Counted from the stretch's first letter, positions 23,497 through 36,063 are shown. The stretch is 64,000 bases of DNA from Anarhynchus alexandrinus (GCA_008711295.1 VUYV01000515.1:108440-172439), one strand, 5' to 3'. The notes: generated from the letters alone by a model not told the origin. Made by a program: numbers and translations.

Positions 23497-25693
23497 CTGG
23501 AATGAAAAGCAAAACAATTAAGGAACAAATGATGCAAACAGTTCTCAGTATATTTAGGTACTAGGTTTTACCCAAAACTCGTATTCTATTATGCTCAGCA
23601 AAAGCCTAGCTTTTAGGCAATAGATTACCTTGTAAGAACCGCAGAATAGGCTCCCTACGCAGACATGAAGAAATAAGGGATTTTATGATGATATCTACAG
23701 AAACTCACATGCTGAATCCTCCTATTCAATCTGCAAATAAATAGGGAATTCCAAAAGGGTATGTGGTTTTATGCCTTAATGTTGTGGTTTAACTCCAGCA
23801 GGCAGCTAGGACCACTTGCGCAGTTCTGCCCCTTCCCCCAAGAAGGGCATGGAGAAGAGGGAGAAAAGGAGGGGAAAGGGAAGGGGGAAAAATCCCTCAT
23901 GGGTTGAGATAAAGACAGTTCAATGGAACAATATTAGGAAAGGAAAATAGCAATAATAACAATAATAATATCGACACAAGTCACTTTCACTACCCGGTAA
24001 ATTGGTAAATTCACACCCTCCTGAGCAGTGATCACAATTCTTGCCTCCTGGCCAATCTCCATTTATATACTGAGCATGACACCTACAGTATGAAATATTC
24101 CATTGGCCATTCCATTGTTCTGCCTATGCTCCTTCTCAGCTTCTATGGGAAGCTGAAAAGAGTCCTTGAATACTATAAATATCACCCCGCAACTACTAAA
24201 ACAATATGCATTATTGCCATGCCTTTCATACCAAATCTGAAACATAGCAGGCCACTAGAAAGAAAATTTACTCTATCCCAGCTGAAACCAGGACACTGAA
24301 TCCTCAAAAGGAATTAGGCTGCAGAATATGCCCTTAGTCACAATCACAAATGTTCTTCCTGAAACAAGGAATGAAAGCTAGACCTTGATCTTGATGTCTG
24401 TCCAGAGGAAAAAGTGGTCTTTTGCCCAATAGCCCAGTGATGTTTTTAGATCACAGAAGTCCCTTCAATAGCCATGCTAAGGGGAAATATGCTATGGGCT
24501 GGCAGTGGCAACAGGTCACAGGATGAGAAGGGAACCAGACTGGGTTTCTTTGGACCACAGTTCTCCTAAGTGGAACTGAACTGTTGTGTATAGTCTAACC
24601 AAAAATATCAGGTTAGAAGGAGTGAAAGATTTTGTGGCCTGGAGTTATGTCTCAGAAGATACATGAAACAAGTATTCCATGGAGTAGGGGTTGGTGTCTT
24701 CTGCATTCTGATAATAGCACTGTAGTTTGTGACTAGATTAGAGCTGAAATTTAGGTTTAGGTTGAAGTTTCAGGCTCACACCTTTTGGACAGTACCCCAT
24801 AAGGACTAAAAAGCAATGTTAAGTAGAATTTTAAAGTGTCAGCAGAAAGTTAGAATTAAGATGCCTTGTTGTGTTTAGGCAAAAGACAATGTTATTTTCT
24901 GGTTGCTCTTGCTACTAATGGTTCTATCCCTTTCTTACCTGAGTAATATTGATACATTAAATTCTCTCAGCATATTAGAGTAACTAAGGAAATAGAAGCT
25001 AGACATCATAATTTGCTTCATGATAGTACACCAATAGTGTAATAAGTTAATGATTTAATGAATATCTACTCAAGGGAATCAATGGAACCTACAGAGAAAT
25101 TCAGCTTATTCTAAAGCAGGCACATACACAGGGTTCAGCTATGTAAATGCATGCCATTTTACCTGTGTTAGACAGTATGCCTCTGGCTGGTGGTCCAGAA
25201 TGATGTGAGTATCCTCTAAGCCCTGCATCACATCTGCCAGCTCTGTGCAAATGTTTGGGATACCTTAGGACATCTCAGATGTCCTTATGTGCCTATGTCT
25301 GAATGTTTAAATTCAGATCAACTGAAGTGCTGTCTAGGCTCCACTGTTGGTCTGTATTGATTACATCTCAGCTGACAATAGTGCTGTTTGAGACACCTAG
25401 TACATGTGTAGACATCTACAGCCCAATTAGGTTTCCAGATGTTATTCTAGAAAGGGAGAGGTTTCCTGTAAATCCTCTGTTCTGTTCATCAGCCCCACAT
25501 GGATGTCTCAGGTACTCTTGGGCATCTCAAATGGCACTGAATACCTTTGTTTCAGCATAGAACTGAAGACTCTGATTAATGATTTTATCTAATAGATAGA
25601 GAATTGTGAGAACATTTTTTTTCAGGTAGAGAATAATAGAGTTAGTGAGCACTGCTATAATTGCCACTCTTCCAAATATAAGCATAACTTTAC
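23497..25693 (-). other. CNTN5: CNTN5 terminal intron
   Basis: A 2,197-bp GT-AG intron, phase 1, between the last FnIII exon and the GPI-signal exon. It holds the solo LTR at 23780-24295. Its first 167 bases (gene strand) stay open in frame with the upstream exon. Confidence 0.9.
23780..24295. mobile_element. Solo LTR of an endogenous retrovirus
   Basis: A 516-bp block starting TGTTGTGGTTTAACTCCAGC and ending GCTGAAACCAGGACA, so it has TG...CA termini. Inside are a purine-rich tract (about 23834-23897), GGGTTGAGATAAAGACAG, an AATAAT-rich stretch (23950-23970) and CTCTATCCCAGCTGAAACC near the end. I recall this LTR type from many neoavian genomes and no coding part is attached. The flanks CTTAA (23775-23779) and CTGAA (24296-24300) match at 4 of 5 bases, a possible 5-bp target-site duplication. 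Internal genes were lost, presumably by LTR-LTR recombination. Orientation and exact family are not determined. Confidence 0.75.
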
Positions 25694-25862
25694 CTGAAAA
25701 AGATGGAACTCTGATCTGGGGACTCGCAGTCCCATCCCCTCCTTCGCTGACTGCACACACCTCGATGATATAGACACCAACATCAGGAAGAAGTACCACT
25801 GCAGAGGTCTTCTGTGTTTCTATAACTTGACTGTTGCTCTGGCCTTCTTGCCTGAATAATAC
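25694..25862 (-). CDS. CNTN5: CNTN5 exon: FnIII-4, second half
   Basis: This exon is 169 nt, phase 0 in and phase 1 out. It reads [56 protein letters not shown]. It finishes FnIII-4: YIIEV is the F strand and SEGGDG the F-G turn found in all contactins. One oddity is [11 protein letters not shown], where I recall EVRA.S.GGDG in other contactins, so a Cys sits at a usually basic position. The acceptor is ACCATAG with a poor pyrimidine tract and the donor is GTAAAG, a non-optimal site. The frame stays open for 55 codons past this donor (see findings). Confidence 0.97.
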
Positions 25863-27265
25863 CTATGGTCAATAAAGTAGATAGATAGTGGTCATAATGG
25901 TCATTCAAGTTATATACCAGACATTTTGTGTAGATAATGCAGTCACTGAAATGTTGTTTTATGCTTTCATTAAGGATTTCTTGACATTACATTTGAACAG
26001 TCATCTGTTTTACTCTCTCCTCCCCCCAATGGCTTCAAAACAATAACAGCAAAATATATTAGCAATTAATTAATGTGAAAGGACATGGATTATGACCCAG
26101 AGCAATGATACAGCATTTGCTTACTCCAGTATTAGGTGTTACACAATTTTTTTCTCCAAACTTTCTTCTAAATACATTTGGGGTTCCATTTGATTCAAAT
26201 TCTTATCCCCAAACTCATGTAAATATTAACATTTTTGGCTCAAGAACCCAACTTAAAATGTAAAGAAAATGCCCTAAATAATGTCCTTAGTGTGTTTACC
26301 TTAGCTGGTTAAGTCAACTGAGAATACCTCAGATCTGTCCCTGCATCTACAGTGAAATTCAGTACAAGCTTATGGTGTGTGGGAGGAAAGCAAGTGAGTA
26401 CATAGCTGTCTTTTTGGTACTTCTGCATAAGTTTCTGTTCCCAGACAAAATTGAAAAGGTCAGAGAGGTGTAAAAAAGCAAAGTAGTCAAATGAACTTTT
26501 TCAGAATCTCAGCTTTCTGATAAAGGTTAGAGCAGTTTCTGGTTTATTTGAAACATTTTACACTTTCTTGGTGATATTTCCTGATGTATCAGAGGGAATA
26601 TCAGATTGTAGTCTATAGAAAGGATCATATATATGCTTTAAAAAAAAAAAAACCAAACAACCACACCTCTGTAAAAACATAGACATTATTCTTTTTTGAT
26701 TTAAAATATTGCAGTCAATTCCACTTTTTATTACTTGTAATTTAAGAGTTAATCTGGATTTTACTCTTTAAAACTTCAAAACTTTAAATGCCAGATGTTA
26801 CGTTCACTGATTGTTGAACATCACCAACATGATCACAAAACAAACCAAAGTATTTGTGTTTCGGCTCCATAAAAATATTAATTTTAATGTCATTCTGAGA
26901 TGCCTCATTCTTCTGCATTTCTCTAAATCCTACTGCAAACACAGTTAAATTGAAGTGTTAGTAGGAATTTCATTGCAGGCTGGTCTTATTAATAGCCACT
27001 TCTGAGTCAGATATGATGAACTGATCCCCTCAGACAGAGCTTACTCGGTTTATAATCAGCAGTTGAAAATCACAACACAGAAAATGTTGGGACATTTCTC
27101 TCTTTTCAATTTTATTTATTGCTTTTCATGGTGAAAACTGATTGCAGACAGTCTGTATAGCATACTTTACTTACACAGAAAAACAAGAAAGGGAAAAAAG
27201 CCAACAGGGAAGAAGAGTAGTCATTTGGAAGAGAGAAGGGTGAATAAGGAAGGGGAAGCACTGAC
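25863..27265 (-). other. CNTN5: CNTN5 intron, nothing further seen
   Basis: A 1,403-bp phase-0 intron inside the FnIII-4 coding region. It has an A-run followed by ACCAAACAACCACAC near 26640. No repeats were recognised. Confidence 0.85.
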
Positions 27266-27378
27266 CTTGTATCCCATTACATCAGATTCATTAGCTAGAG
27301 GTCTGACTGGCTCCCACCCAAGAGACACATGAGAGCCATCCTGTATCCACATAATATTGCTTGGTGCTTGGCTGGGAG
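27266..27378 (-). CDS. CNTN5: CNTN5 exon: FnIII-4, first half
   Basis: This exon is 113 nt, phase 1 in and phase 0 out. It completes a Pro codon and reads [37 protein letters not shown]. This is the A-C strand region of the fourth, membrane-proximal FnIII domain. LGWEPV carries the B-strand Trp, NES is a potential N-glycosylation site, and ESDVMGYK is the contactin ES-V-GYKV block. The acceptor is CCCTTAG and the donor GTCAGT. The match to recalled CNTN5 (PPSQAPSN; SLGWEPV.PLANES) is close. Confidence 0.97.
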
Positions 27379-27836
27379 CTAAGGGGAAAAAAATAACAAC
27401 ATGTACATAAACATAGTTTATAGGTAGTTTCCTTAAAATCAAAGGAAAAGTATTTCAGTCTTTTATTACATTTACAATTGGTTGTGTTAGCAGGCTCCCA
27501 ACTCTAGCTGAAATTTCTAAAGACTTTTTTTTGCACCAGAATAGTAATTTAATAGATTGTGGTGTATTTCCTCAGCCCACCCCATAAACTCCACAGAGAT
27601 TATGAATTTGAATTCTTTTCTGTCCCTTCTTTGTCAAAAATGCCTCGGTTTCTAGGAAGATAACCTTTGTTGTGAATGCAGTGTCATATGAATTCATGTA
27701 TAATATCAAAGCAAAACCATGAATCAAAACTGTACATGATTCCTGATTATTATACACACTTATTAAAGGAAAACCCAAGAGGGCAGAGGTTACTCCCCGA
27801 CTTCTCCCTTTGAGCAAAGGTACTGAGGTCACTTAC
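27379..27836 (-). other. CNTN5: CNTN5 intron, nothing further seen
   Basis: A 458-bp phase-1 intron at the FnIII-3/FnIII-4 border, without repeats. Confidence 0.9.
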
Positions 27837-28023
27837 GGGACTTCTTGGTTGCTGCACGCACAGCAGTGCTAGGTGGTCCATACCCTGCAGCGTTGTACGC
27901 CCTCACTGTTAGGTGATATAATGTGTTCCCTTCTAATCCTGTCAGGAGGATGGATGATTCATTTCCTTCAGTTTTCACCTTTTCTGCTGCTTCTTCCTGC
28001 TCCATGTCCTTCCAGTAACCAAC
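27837..28023 (-). CDS. CNTN5: CNTN5 exon: FnIII-3, second half
   Basis: This exon is 187 nt, phase 0 in and phase 1 out. It reads [60 protein letters not shown] and KS. It covers strands C-G of the third FnIII domain, with NES as a potential glycosylation site, the L-x-G-L-x-x-x-T-x-Y E-F motif ([12 protein letters not shown]) and the F-G motif [13 protein letters not shown]. The [10 protein letters not shown] segment is typical of CNTN5. The acceptor GTTGGCAG and donor GTAAGT are both strong. Only 458 bp separate it from the next exon. Confidence 0.98.
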
Positions 28024-29649
28024 CTGCCAACAAGCAACAAAATGAAGGATTAATATAGACATCTGGGAAAATCATGCTTCCAGATGTTCGTACTTGTTAT
28101 CCTGTGGAGGGTCTTTTTGCCATTTCTGCCTTTTGTCTGATCATCAAGCCCTTTTAAACACATGGGTTTTGCAGCCTAGCCTCAGAGCCAGGCAATGCTC
28201 ACTTCTCCAAAACGGCAAGACTCAGAATATCACGGTATTACCTGAAGCACATTGAATTGCTGTGTTCTGGCATGAGAAGATGTAACTATAAGATGGAAGA
28301 GCAGAGGATGAACATTGGCAGGAAGTCAAAAGCATTTCAGAGAATTCAAGGAGAGCTCATCTTCTGGCAGGTCACCAGAAAGTCTACCTTCACCCTGGAA
28401 AGCCCTGACCGCATCAGTTAAGAAGTGTTGTGAGCAATATTCCTTCCTGGACTTGTGCAACTCAGAGCCATGAGATTTCTTATCAGTGTAATGAATAGAA
28501 AATGACAGAACACTGAAGGAAATAATTCACTCATCTGAAAAATCTTATCTGATGAAAAAGAAGGAAGTGGATTCAGTTTTAGGCCTTGGATATAAAAAGG
28601 TTTCTGGCAAATGCAATTTTGATAGTATGTTTATGCTCTTCCTTTTCAGACATAAAACGCCTAAATGATCTTTGGTGGTTCTTAGTCCATATTTCTGGTA
28701 TCTGTACTGAGTTTATCAAAATCTCAAAGAGGTTATAGAGCTAAGCTAGGAATTTAACTAGTCTCTTTCCTCAGGGACCAAGTATATGCAGGGGATAACT
28801 GAAAAAAAGCAGTACTGTCTCTTTTTAATGTATCTAGGTGACCTACACAAGTAAGGTAATTCTCATGGGGCCCTATTTTCCCTAACAGGAGATGTCACTA
28901 ATGTGCCATTCAAAGACCTATATTCAGCTTACCGTTATTCATGCTCAGACATACTTTCATTTATTCCACATTTTGACCTTTTCTGTGAAGTTGGTTATTT
29001 CATAATAAGTTATTCATATTATATCTGGATAACTTTTCCTCTGAGAAAAAGGTCACGGACAATACAGCACTCTTGTGCATGTATCCCAGAAAACGGCGAA
29101 CCAAAAAACCTGAGTGGTTCATAGGAAAATATGACCAATGAGTATAATGTTGACCTTTTATAATTGCACCAGGGCTGCCATGTTAAAAAAAAAAAAAAAT
29201 CTAGGAAGACATGGCTGCAAAAATATATGTTTGAGGTCAATATCTTTGCTTGATTAAAGTGGGTCTATCAACTTTGGTCGAGGGTATATCAGTTTGTGCC
29301 AACTCAAAGTCTACTTTTTCAGTTGTAAAATTCATGTAAATATCTTTTTGTGTGCCTGCATTATCTCATGTTAAAATGCTATTGCCTTAATTCTTAGGTC
29401 AATTACAGCTCAGATAGCAAATCTAGTGGTAGTCACCACTTGGTATTGAAACAAGTGTGATTCACAGAGGTATTTGCTAGCTGAGTGCTTGACCAACCCT
29501 GCTGGTATCTGAAGTAACACCTAGTCACATCTTTCTTGGAAAGAAAAAAGAATCAACAACCATTTATGCACATACTAGGATTGAACCTCCAATGCTTACT
29601 ATCCCTTGTGTAGTCAGATCCCTTTCATTTTACTTGCAATGCGTCCTTA

Positions 29650-29880
29650 CAAACTTGACAGTATGGTGATGAGAGCCACACAGTATTAAGCGCTGTACAA
29701 ACAGGTAGTGAGAGGCAGCACCTGTCCTGGAGACCCTATCATCCAGTCAGTGAAGTCTGCTGAGGATCCAACAGGGAAATGGTCAGAAAGGAAAAGCGAC
29801 TTGCCCAAGCTTACACAGGTGGACAGAAGCAGGGGTGGAAATGCAACTGAAGTGGTGAAATCCTGGCTCTAGGAAGACAG
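29650..29880. repeat. Possible ancient amniote SINE/MIR-like remnant
   Basis: The text GCGCTGTACAAACAGGTAG, CACCTGTCCTGGAGACC and later GCGACTTGCCCAAGCTTACA, GCAGGGGTGGAAATGCAACT resembles old interspersed repeats with the GACTTGCCCAAGGTCACACAG core seen across amniotes. This is a call from memory of the consensus and the limits are soft. Confidence 0.35.
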
Positions 29881-32800
29881 GAGCAAAATTATAAGTAGCT
29901 CAATAGGTCTCATCGTGGTAGTTTATTCACAGGGCACACCACGTCTCATGTGAATGCGATGTCCAAGACAGTAGATAGCCCCCAGCTTTTGCACTGAACA
30001 TTTTTTTTTAATATAAAGAAGTTGTGAAAACCTGATTTTCCAAATATTAGTGTTAGGACTATACAGATATTAAAACCTGATGAGTGTGGAAGAAAATCTG
30101 GAGCATAACTCAGCCCTTTTGATATTTTTCATATATTTGGAAACGCTCTCCACCACTGCTTATATGGTATTATCAGTTTGGATACTAATTATACTTTGCA
30201 AATGTTAAGTCTGCAAAAATAACTATGGCATGTTCCCTACCAGTTTTTCTTCACCACATGACAAAGGTGTTCTCCCTTGGCAAAGGGGTATTCTTGCAGG
30301 AGTTAGTATACTATGTTAAGCAGCAAAAGCATGAAGTGCAATTTGGCGGTGTTTCTATTTCAGTTTCCCCTGTACTTCAAAGCCCTTAAGTGTTTGGTCT
30401 CTGCTTTTAAAATTCCCCTTTTTGCCAGGTGAGTTTGGACTTTGATCTCAAAAAATGTTTTTCTCTTTCTTTCTTAATGCACACATCCATTTGTTGACGG
30501 CCAAATGAACTAAAGGAAAAAGTGGTTGTAAAGAAAAAGAACTCCAACGATTGTTGACTGAGGTCAATGCTGAGGGAACTTACCAATTTGAACCTAAATG
30601 AAGATACTGCTGGTGTTTAAAAGTGCTGGACATATTTCTTAAAACAGAGGGTTTGTTTATTTACACTGCTATGTGTTTGGGTTTTTTTTAAATCTTGCTG
30701 TATTCTGTAACCTTAATTTATACTGCTCAGAAGGGATTTACTGCACTTAGAATAGGTTTTCATTAATGATAACCTTGAATTTCAATATAGCATGAAGCAT
30801 AAATCATAAAGAGTAGCCTATGTTTTAAAAATGAAAGAAAAAGGAGGGGGGGATGACATTCGGTCTGTTTAATGCATTATTGTTTGTGAGGTTTTAAATT
30901 TTTGCTGGGCTTTCTGGTGTTTTTCATCTAATTCCCAGAGACCCATGTTTTTGAGCTGGAGAGAAAGCAATAATGATATTTAAACAACTGAATAGAGGAG
31001 ACACAGGAACATAGAAGCTGCTTTGTCCTGATCATGGGTTAAGCAATCGTTAAAAGTAAGCCATCACATTAATAATATGTTTCCATCTAAAATTTTTCTA
31101 CCTCTAATACTTACAGACTACTTCCTTGAAGTTTCATGTTAAAAGGTATCTTAAAGAATATTACTCTTTTTCCCAAATTGATTTCTAGGGTATGCATAAT
31201 ACCACTTTGGTATAAATCCATGTGATCTAGTTGCAGGCCCTCTTTTCTAAATTCAGGAGAGTCAAAGTTGAAGTCTGAATATTTTCTGTTGACCGCAGAG
31301 AATTAAAGCTACAAATTAGGCATTTTAAGTAAGAGCCTAAGTTAGGTAGGATGAATCGAAAACTGTCCTGTGCTCTCTGATTGAGTCTTTACTAACACCA
31401 AAGTACTGACATAACTGAAAATGAACTTGAAGAGAGATCAGAGTCCAGAAAGCTCTAGGGGATAGAGCGCAGTGCACTGAAAGAACTGCTGCTAGCCCTA
31501 AAAAAATTATTCAGATTTCATGAAAACTCTTTTAATTATCATTATCAGAAAACCAATCAGCTCCTTGAACTGTCACACTGCAGCCACATAAATGTTAGTG
31601 CTGGCACAACTGCAACAGTACAACCAAGCACTTAGGACAGGAAAAGATGTGCTTTTTGTATCATCTGCCACTGCTTTTTGCATCATCTCAAGACATTGGT
31701 GTGACTGTCCTTCAGAACAAGATGAGAGGTTCCTGCAAAAAGGTAAACCAACCTCAGTTCCTTCCCTCTCACCAAGACAATTGTTGACTGAAAAGAAAAA
31801 AGAAAACACTATTCAGTACTCTTAGATTCTGGGGTCTTCTCTGGAGTAGCTTACGTCCTCCTCCTCTTTTCTCAGGTACTCTTTTCTCACACACGGTCCT
31901 GAATGCACGGGGGACCAAAATTGGTATTGCACCTCAACCTTGAGGACTATCATTAAATATCTGGTCATATTTTCTTATGAAAAATCCATAATTATCTAGG
32001 TTTCTGATTTTAGGTAATAGAAACCCAGTAGTCTTGTAACAAACTGTTCATGATACAGACATTGCAAAGGGTATGGCCCTCTTGAGGCCCTCGTGAGAGA
32101 TCTAGAGTGCGATCCATACCTTCAGGACTTGAAAAGAAGTAGTACTGCTGTGCTGTTAAATCCTGCTTATAGTCTTCACAATTTACGAGGGTTTGAATTA
32201 GCATTTGAGTAACTTTGTAGGCAAAATTGACTCATATATGAAACTACCCAATTGCTAATTTTGTGTTTGGAAAAATTCATTCATTCCACAACTGAAGTCT
32301 GGTAAATCAGTGTTCAGGCTGGTGAAACACCAATTCCTCTTTTCTCCTGTCTTGCTTTATCAGCCTCTGGTAGAAATATCCAGATATTCTTTCTAAATTA
32401 CTTCAAGGTATACTTCACGAAATTTAAAAAAACCCCAAACATATTCCAGTACCTTGTAGATGTAATTTTCTGTTCCACTGTAAAAACAGATAAAGTACCT
32501 TCAAGAAACAGCAAAAACTCTTGAATATTTCTCTTTGTAACGACAGATTAATGCATAAACAAGTTATCATGTCAAGTAATCCTCTCTGAAAATGGCATTC
32601 AAGATTTTTTATTTTTTATACTTTTTTTTTGGTTGCAAGTTGATCTTTTGATTAGGTTAGTCAAGCTCTTATCCCTTCGGGGAATTCCAATGAAAAAGAC
32701 ATGGGCTTTGTGATCTATACTTAAGTATTAGCCCTGGTTTTCTGGAAAAGAAAAAAGGAAAAAAAAAAAAGGTATCTGTTCTTCCAGCCAGTAATTCTTT

Positions 32801-34409
32801 CCCTTCCCTACCAGTAGTGAGTGACAAAGAAAATAGTGCCTGGGGCTGAAATAGATTTTATAACCTTCAGGTTATGGCTTCTAAACAATAAGTATGAACC
32901 ACACACTATATTTTTCTACCATTCTGACAAAGTTTTCAAGCTACTTCTACTTTATCAGAGTGTAGCTGACATATATTTAGTAAGGTCGGGCGGACAGCTG
33001 ACAAATCTGTACTGAAGTCAGGAATAATATGTGCTTTGGAAGATGCAAATGAGTACAGCAAACCTTGCATAAAACTCATGTGACATAACAGTTAACACTG
33101 CCTTTCATGGATGACAATGTGAAATTGGACAAGTTACTTTGCCTTTCATTACTCCTTAGTACAAAGTGCAAACAGGGCTGGAGTGAAAATGGGTCACTGC
33201 AAACTTGTCCATATGTAGTAAATATTCTGTCACTTCTGTTGATTAGAGCCCAAACATAAAAAAACAGCTTCCCCTTTTATAATGCTGCTGCTAAAAGGCC
33301 AGGAAATGTGAAGACCGTGTAGGCGGTTGTCACTGCTGCAGTGACCACAGGCGGAATATAAATTGCAACACAAAAACAGAGGGGTTAGTCAGAATATTTT
33401 ACATTCAATTTGAATTGAAGGCAACATTTTACTTGTGGTTCACAATAATTCTACGTTAGGAAAAATCTGTTGAAAAAAAAGATAAATCGTTCATCTTTTT
33501 ATCAAAGTCACTTGATTTCTGTACATTATCTGTTTGCTTTTTGTGGATTAAGGGAGTACTACAGGCTGTGTTTTGCACTGTAATACATATGATAAAACTT
33601 TCAAAATCAGTTTTTAAATTAAAATAATGTTCACAGAAGCTGAAGAAAGTGAATCATATGGAAAGCAGAAAGCTGCTCCATACTTTTTCTTTATTACGGG
33701 GGGAGTTTAGCCCCAGTGTCTTGCTATACAGAGTCCTTCCTTTTTGCACTGAGGGGATACTTTGAAGAGAAACTGTCAGTATGTTAGCAAAATTGGGCTG
33801 ATAGCATGGAATTAGTGTTCCTAAGTGAATACTGTAATGCACTGATGCACTATACTGATCCTAAAAGTAATTTTGATGCAATCCAAAAACGGAACTGAAA
33901 ACATCCACTAGAACCGGATTGCATTCTGCCCTGCTGAATCATGCAGGAAAGCATCATTTACTCTTCTGTTTATTGAGTAAGGGAAGAAGTGGGGATAAAG
34001 TACAAGAGAGTTTGCAGAGTTCAGCATTGACACAAATATGGGAAAAAGACTGGACAAATGAGAGACCTGAAGGGACAAATCATGGTCACAGCCTGCTTGG
34101 GCTATGCTGGAGAGCAATACAGGAGTGTCTAAGTACCAAAAAGCTACAGCAAATCAGGTAAAAAAATACTGACTGTGTCTAAGCTGTGGGGTAAACATAC
34201 TGTTCCAGTCAAGGCCATTCAGCCTTAGGCTGTGCTGGAGAGTGAGGTGGCTCTGGTGCTGCCTGGGCACCTATGTTTCCTTCCTAAGGCCATCAGTGAT
34301 GATCACCAGCCTCTGGGTCTTGTCCGGACGTGCTGCCAGGGACACACTGTACTAATAGGTCACAAGATATGTTTAGGCATCCATATTGTTGGTATCTGTC
34401 TCAGGTCTA

Positions 34410-35142
34410 CATAGAATCATAGACTGAGAGAATGGTTAGAAGTTGGAAGGGACCTTAAAGATCATCAAGGTCCAACCCCCCTGCCATGGGCAGGGACACC
34501 TCTCACTAGACCAGGTTGCTCAAAGCCCCATCCAGCCTGGCCTTGGACACCTCCAGGGATGGGGCATCCACAACTTTTCTGGGCAACCTGTGCCAGTGTC
34601 TCACCATCCTGACAGGAAAGAATTTCTTCCTAATATCTAATCTAAATCTATCCTCTTTCCATTTAAAACCATTACCCCTCGTCCTATCACTACACTCCCT
34701 GATAAAGAGTCCCTCCCCATCTTTCCTGTAGGCTCCCTTTAGGTACTGGAAGGCCACAATACAGTCTCCCTAGAGCCTTCTCTTCTCTAGGCTGAACAGC
34801 CCCAACTCTCTCAGCCTGTCTTCATAGCAGAGGTGCTCCAGCCCTTTGATCATCTTTGTGGCCCTCCTCTGGACCTGCTCCCATAGGTTCATGTCCTTCT
34901 TATGTTGGCGGTTCCAGAGCTGGACACAGTACTCCAGGTGGCGTCTCACCAGAATAGAGGGGCAGAATCACCTCCCTCGCCCTGTTGGCCACTCTTCTTT
35001 TGTTGCAGCCCAGGATAAGGTTGGCTTTCTGGGCTGCGAGCACACATTGCCAGCTCATGTTGAGCTTCTCATCAACCAAGACCCCCAAGTCCTCCTCCTC
35101 TCAATCCATTCTCCGCCCAGCCTGTATTTGTGCACTGGATTG
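34410..35142 (-). mobile_element. CR1 LINE 3' fragment in intron
   Basis: It starts at the left with CATAGAATCATAGACTGAGA and runs through the CR1 3' UTR into ORF2 text on the minus strand ([34 protein letters not shown]). The element is about 730 bp, 5'-truncated, and has small internal deletions against the other CR1 copies (for example near 34960 and 35100). It lies in the same orientation as CNTN5. Confidence 0.93.
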
Positions 35143-35953
35143 CATGTTTACCCTCTTTTCATTGCTACTGTAGAGAATCAGGAAAGTGTCAGCACTCTCT
35201 AAAGGAGTAAAGCAGATCAAATAACCTGTACTCCAATATAAGTAAATTGAGTCTAGCTGAGCTTTTTCATGAGGAGCAGCGTGGCTTGAACCACAAGGTC
35301 AGGATGGGTCATGGTGGCCCCTAAGGATAGGTTTCTTCCTAGATCTGATCTGTTGCTGGAGGTTTTGATTGTAAACTGGATCCAAAGTTACAACTGGATC
35401 CAAAAGCGCAAGAAGGTCCATGTCCAAGGTAGGTTCTCTTTCCCAAGTCAGGAAGGGCTGTCTCCAAGCAGAGCTTTATTAATGGATGGTGCAGCTGCCG
35501 CTTCCCCAACTGATATGCGACCTTTTGCCGTCCGCCCAGCAGATGTCCCCCGGCCACTGCGGGATGAGAGCACATGGACGGCAGAGGCTCTTCCCTTTCT
35601 CCGTGTTGATTGCTCTCAGTAAATAACAAGTTTGAACTGGTCACTTAGAGCTGGAAACAGTCAATACCTAATCTTACCCAGCCTGTGAAAGAGGCATGCT
35701 AGGTCACTTGCAGTTCTTTCAGCTATTTTTGAAGTGTCAAAGAGATGTTATAAGAACTGGTGTTGAAGAGTTTTCAAGCACAAATAAATAAAAGATGTGC
35801 CAGTGCTACAGCTGTGACCGTTGTTCTACAGCTAGTCATATGTATGCTAAAATAAGCATAATTTCTATTGAAGTTTCACTACTGCACATGTTAACAGAAT
35901 GCAACACTAGCAAAAGCAACAAGACTTCTCATTATGATATTCTGTGTTCATAC

Positions 35954-36063
35954 CTCAAATCCCTGTGGTCTTCCTAGACTTTCTTTAATATGTTTCCACG
36001 CAACAAGAATCTCTGATACAGACAAACTCGTAGCTTTGACATCGATGGGAGCAGCAGTGGGTT
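35954..36063 (-). CDS. CNTN5: CNTN5 exon: FnIII-3, first half
   Basis: This exon is 110 nt, phase 1 in and phase 0 out. It completes a Glu codon and reads [36 protein letters not shown]. It was located from the expected peptide between the SAEG end of FnIII-2 and the VGYWKD start of the next exon, and both splice junctions keep the frame. EILVAWKHI carries the B-strand Trp of FnIII-3. The acceptor is ATACAG with a purine-interrupted tract, and the donor is GTATGA. The flanking introns are about 11.0 kb (upstream) and 7.9 kb (downstream). Confidence 0.97.

Larger units (their letters stand above)
28024..35953 (-). other. CNTN5: CNTN5 intron with repeats
   Basis: A 7.9-kb phase-0 intron inside FnIII-3. 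It holds a probable ancient SINE-like remnant (29650-29880) and a CR1 copy (34410-35142). The remaining sequence shows only short open frames and poly-A/T runs. Confidence 0.85.
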
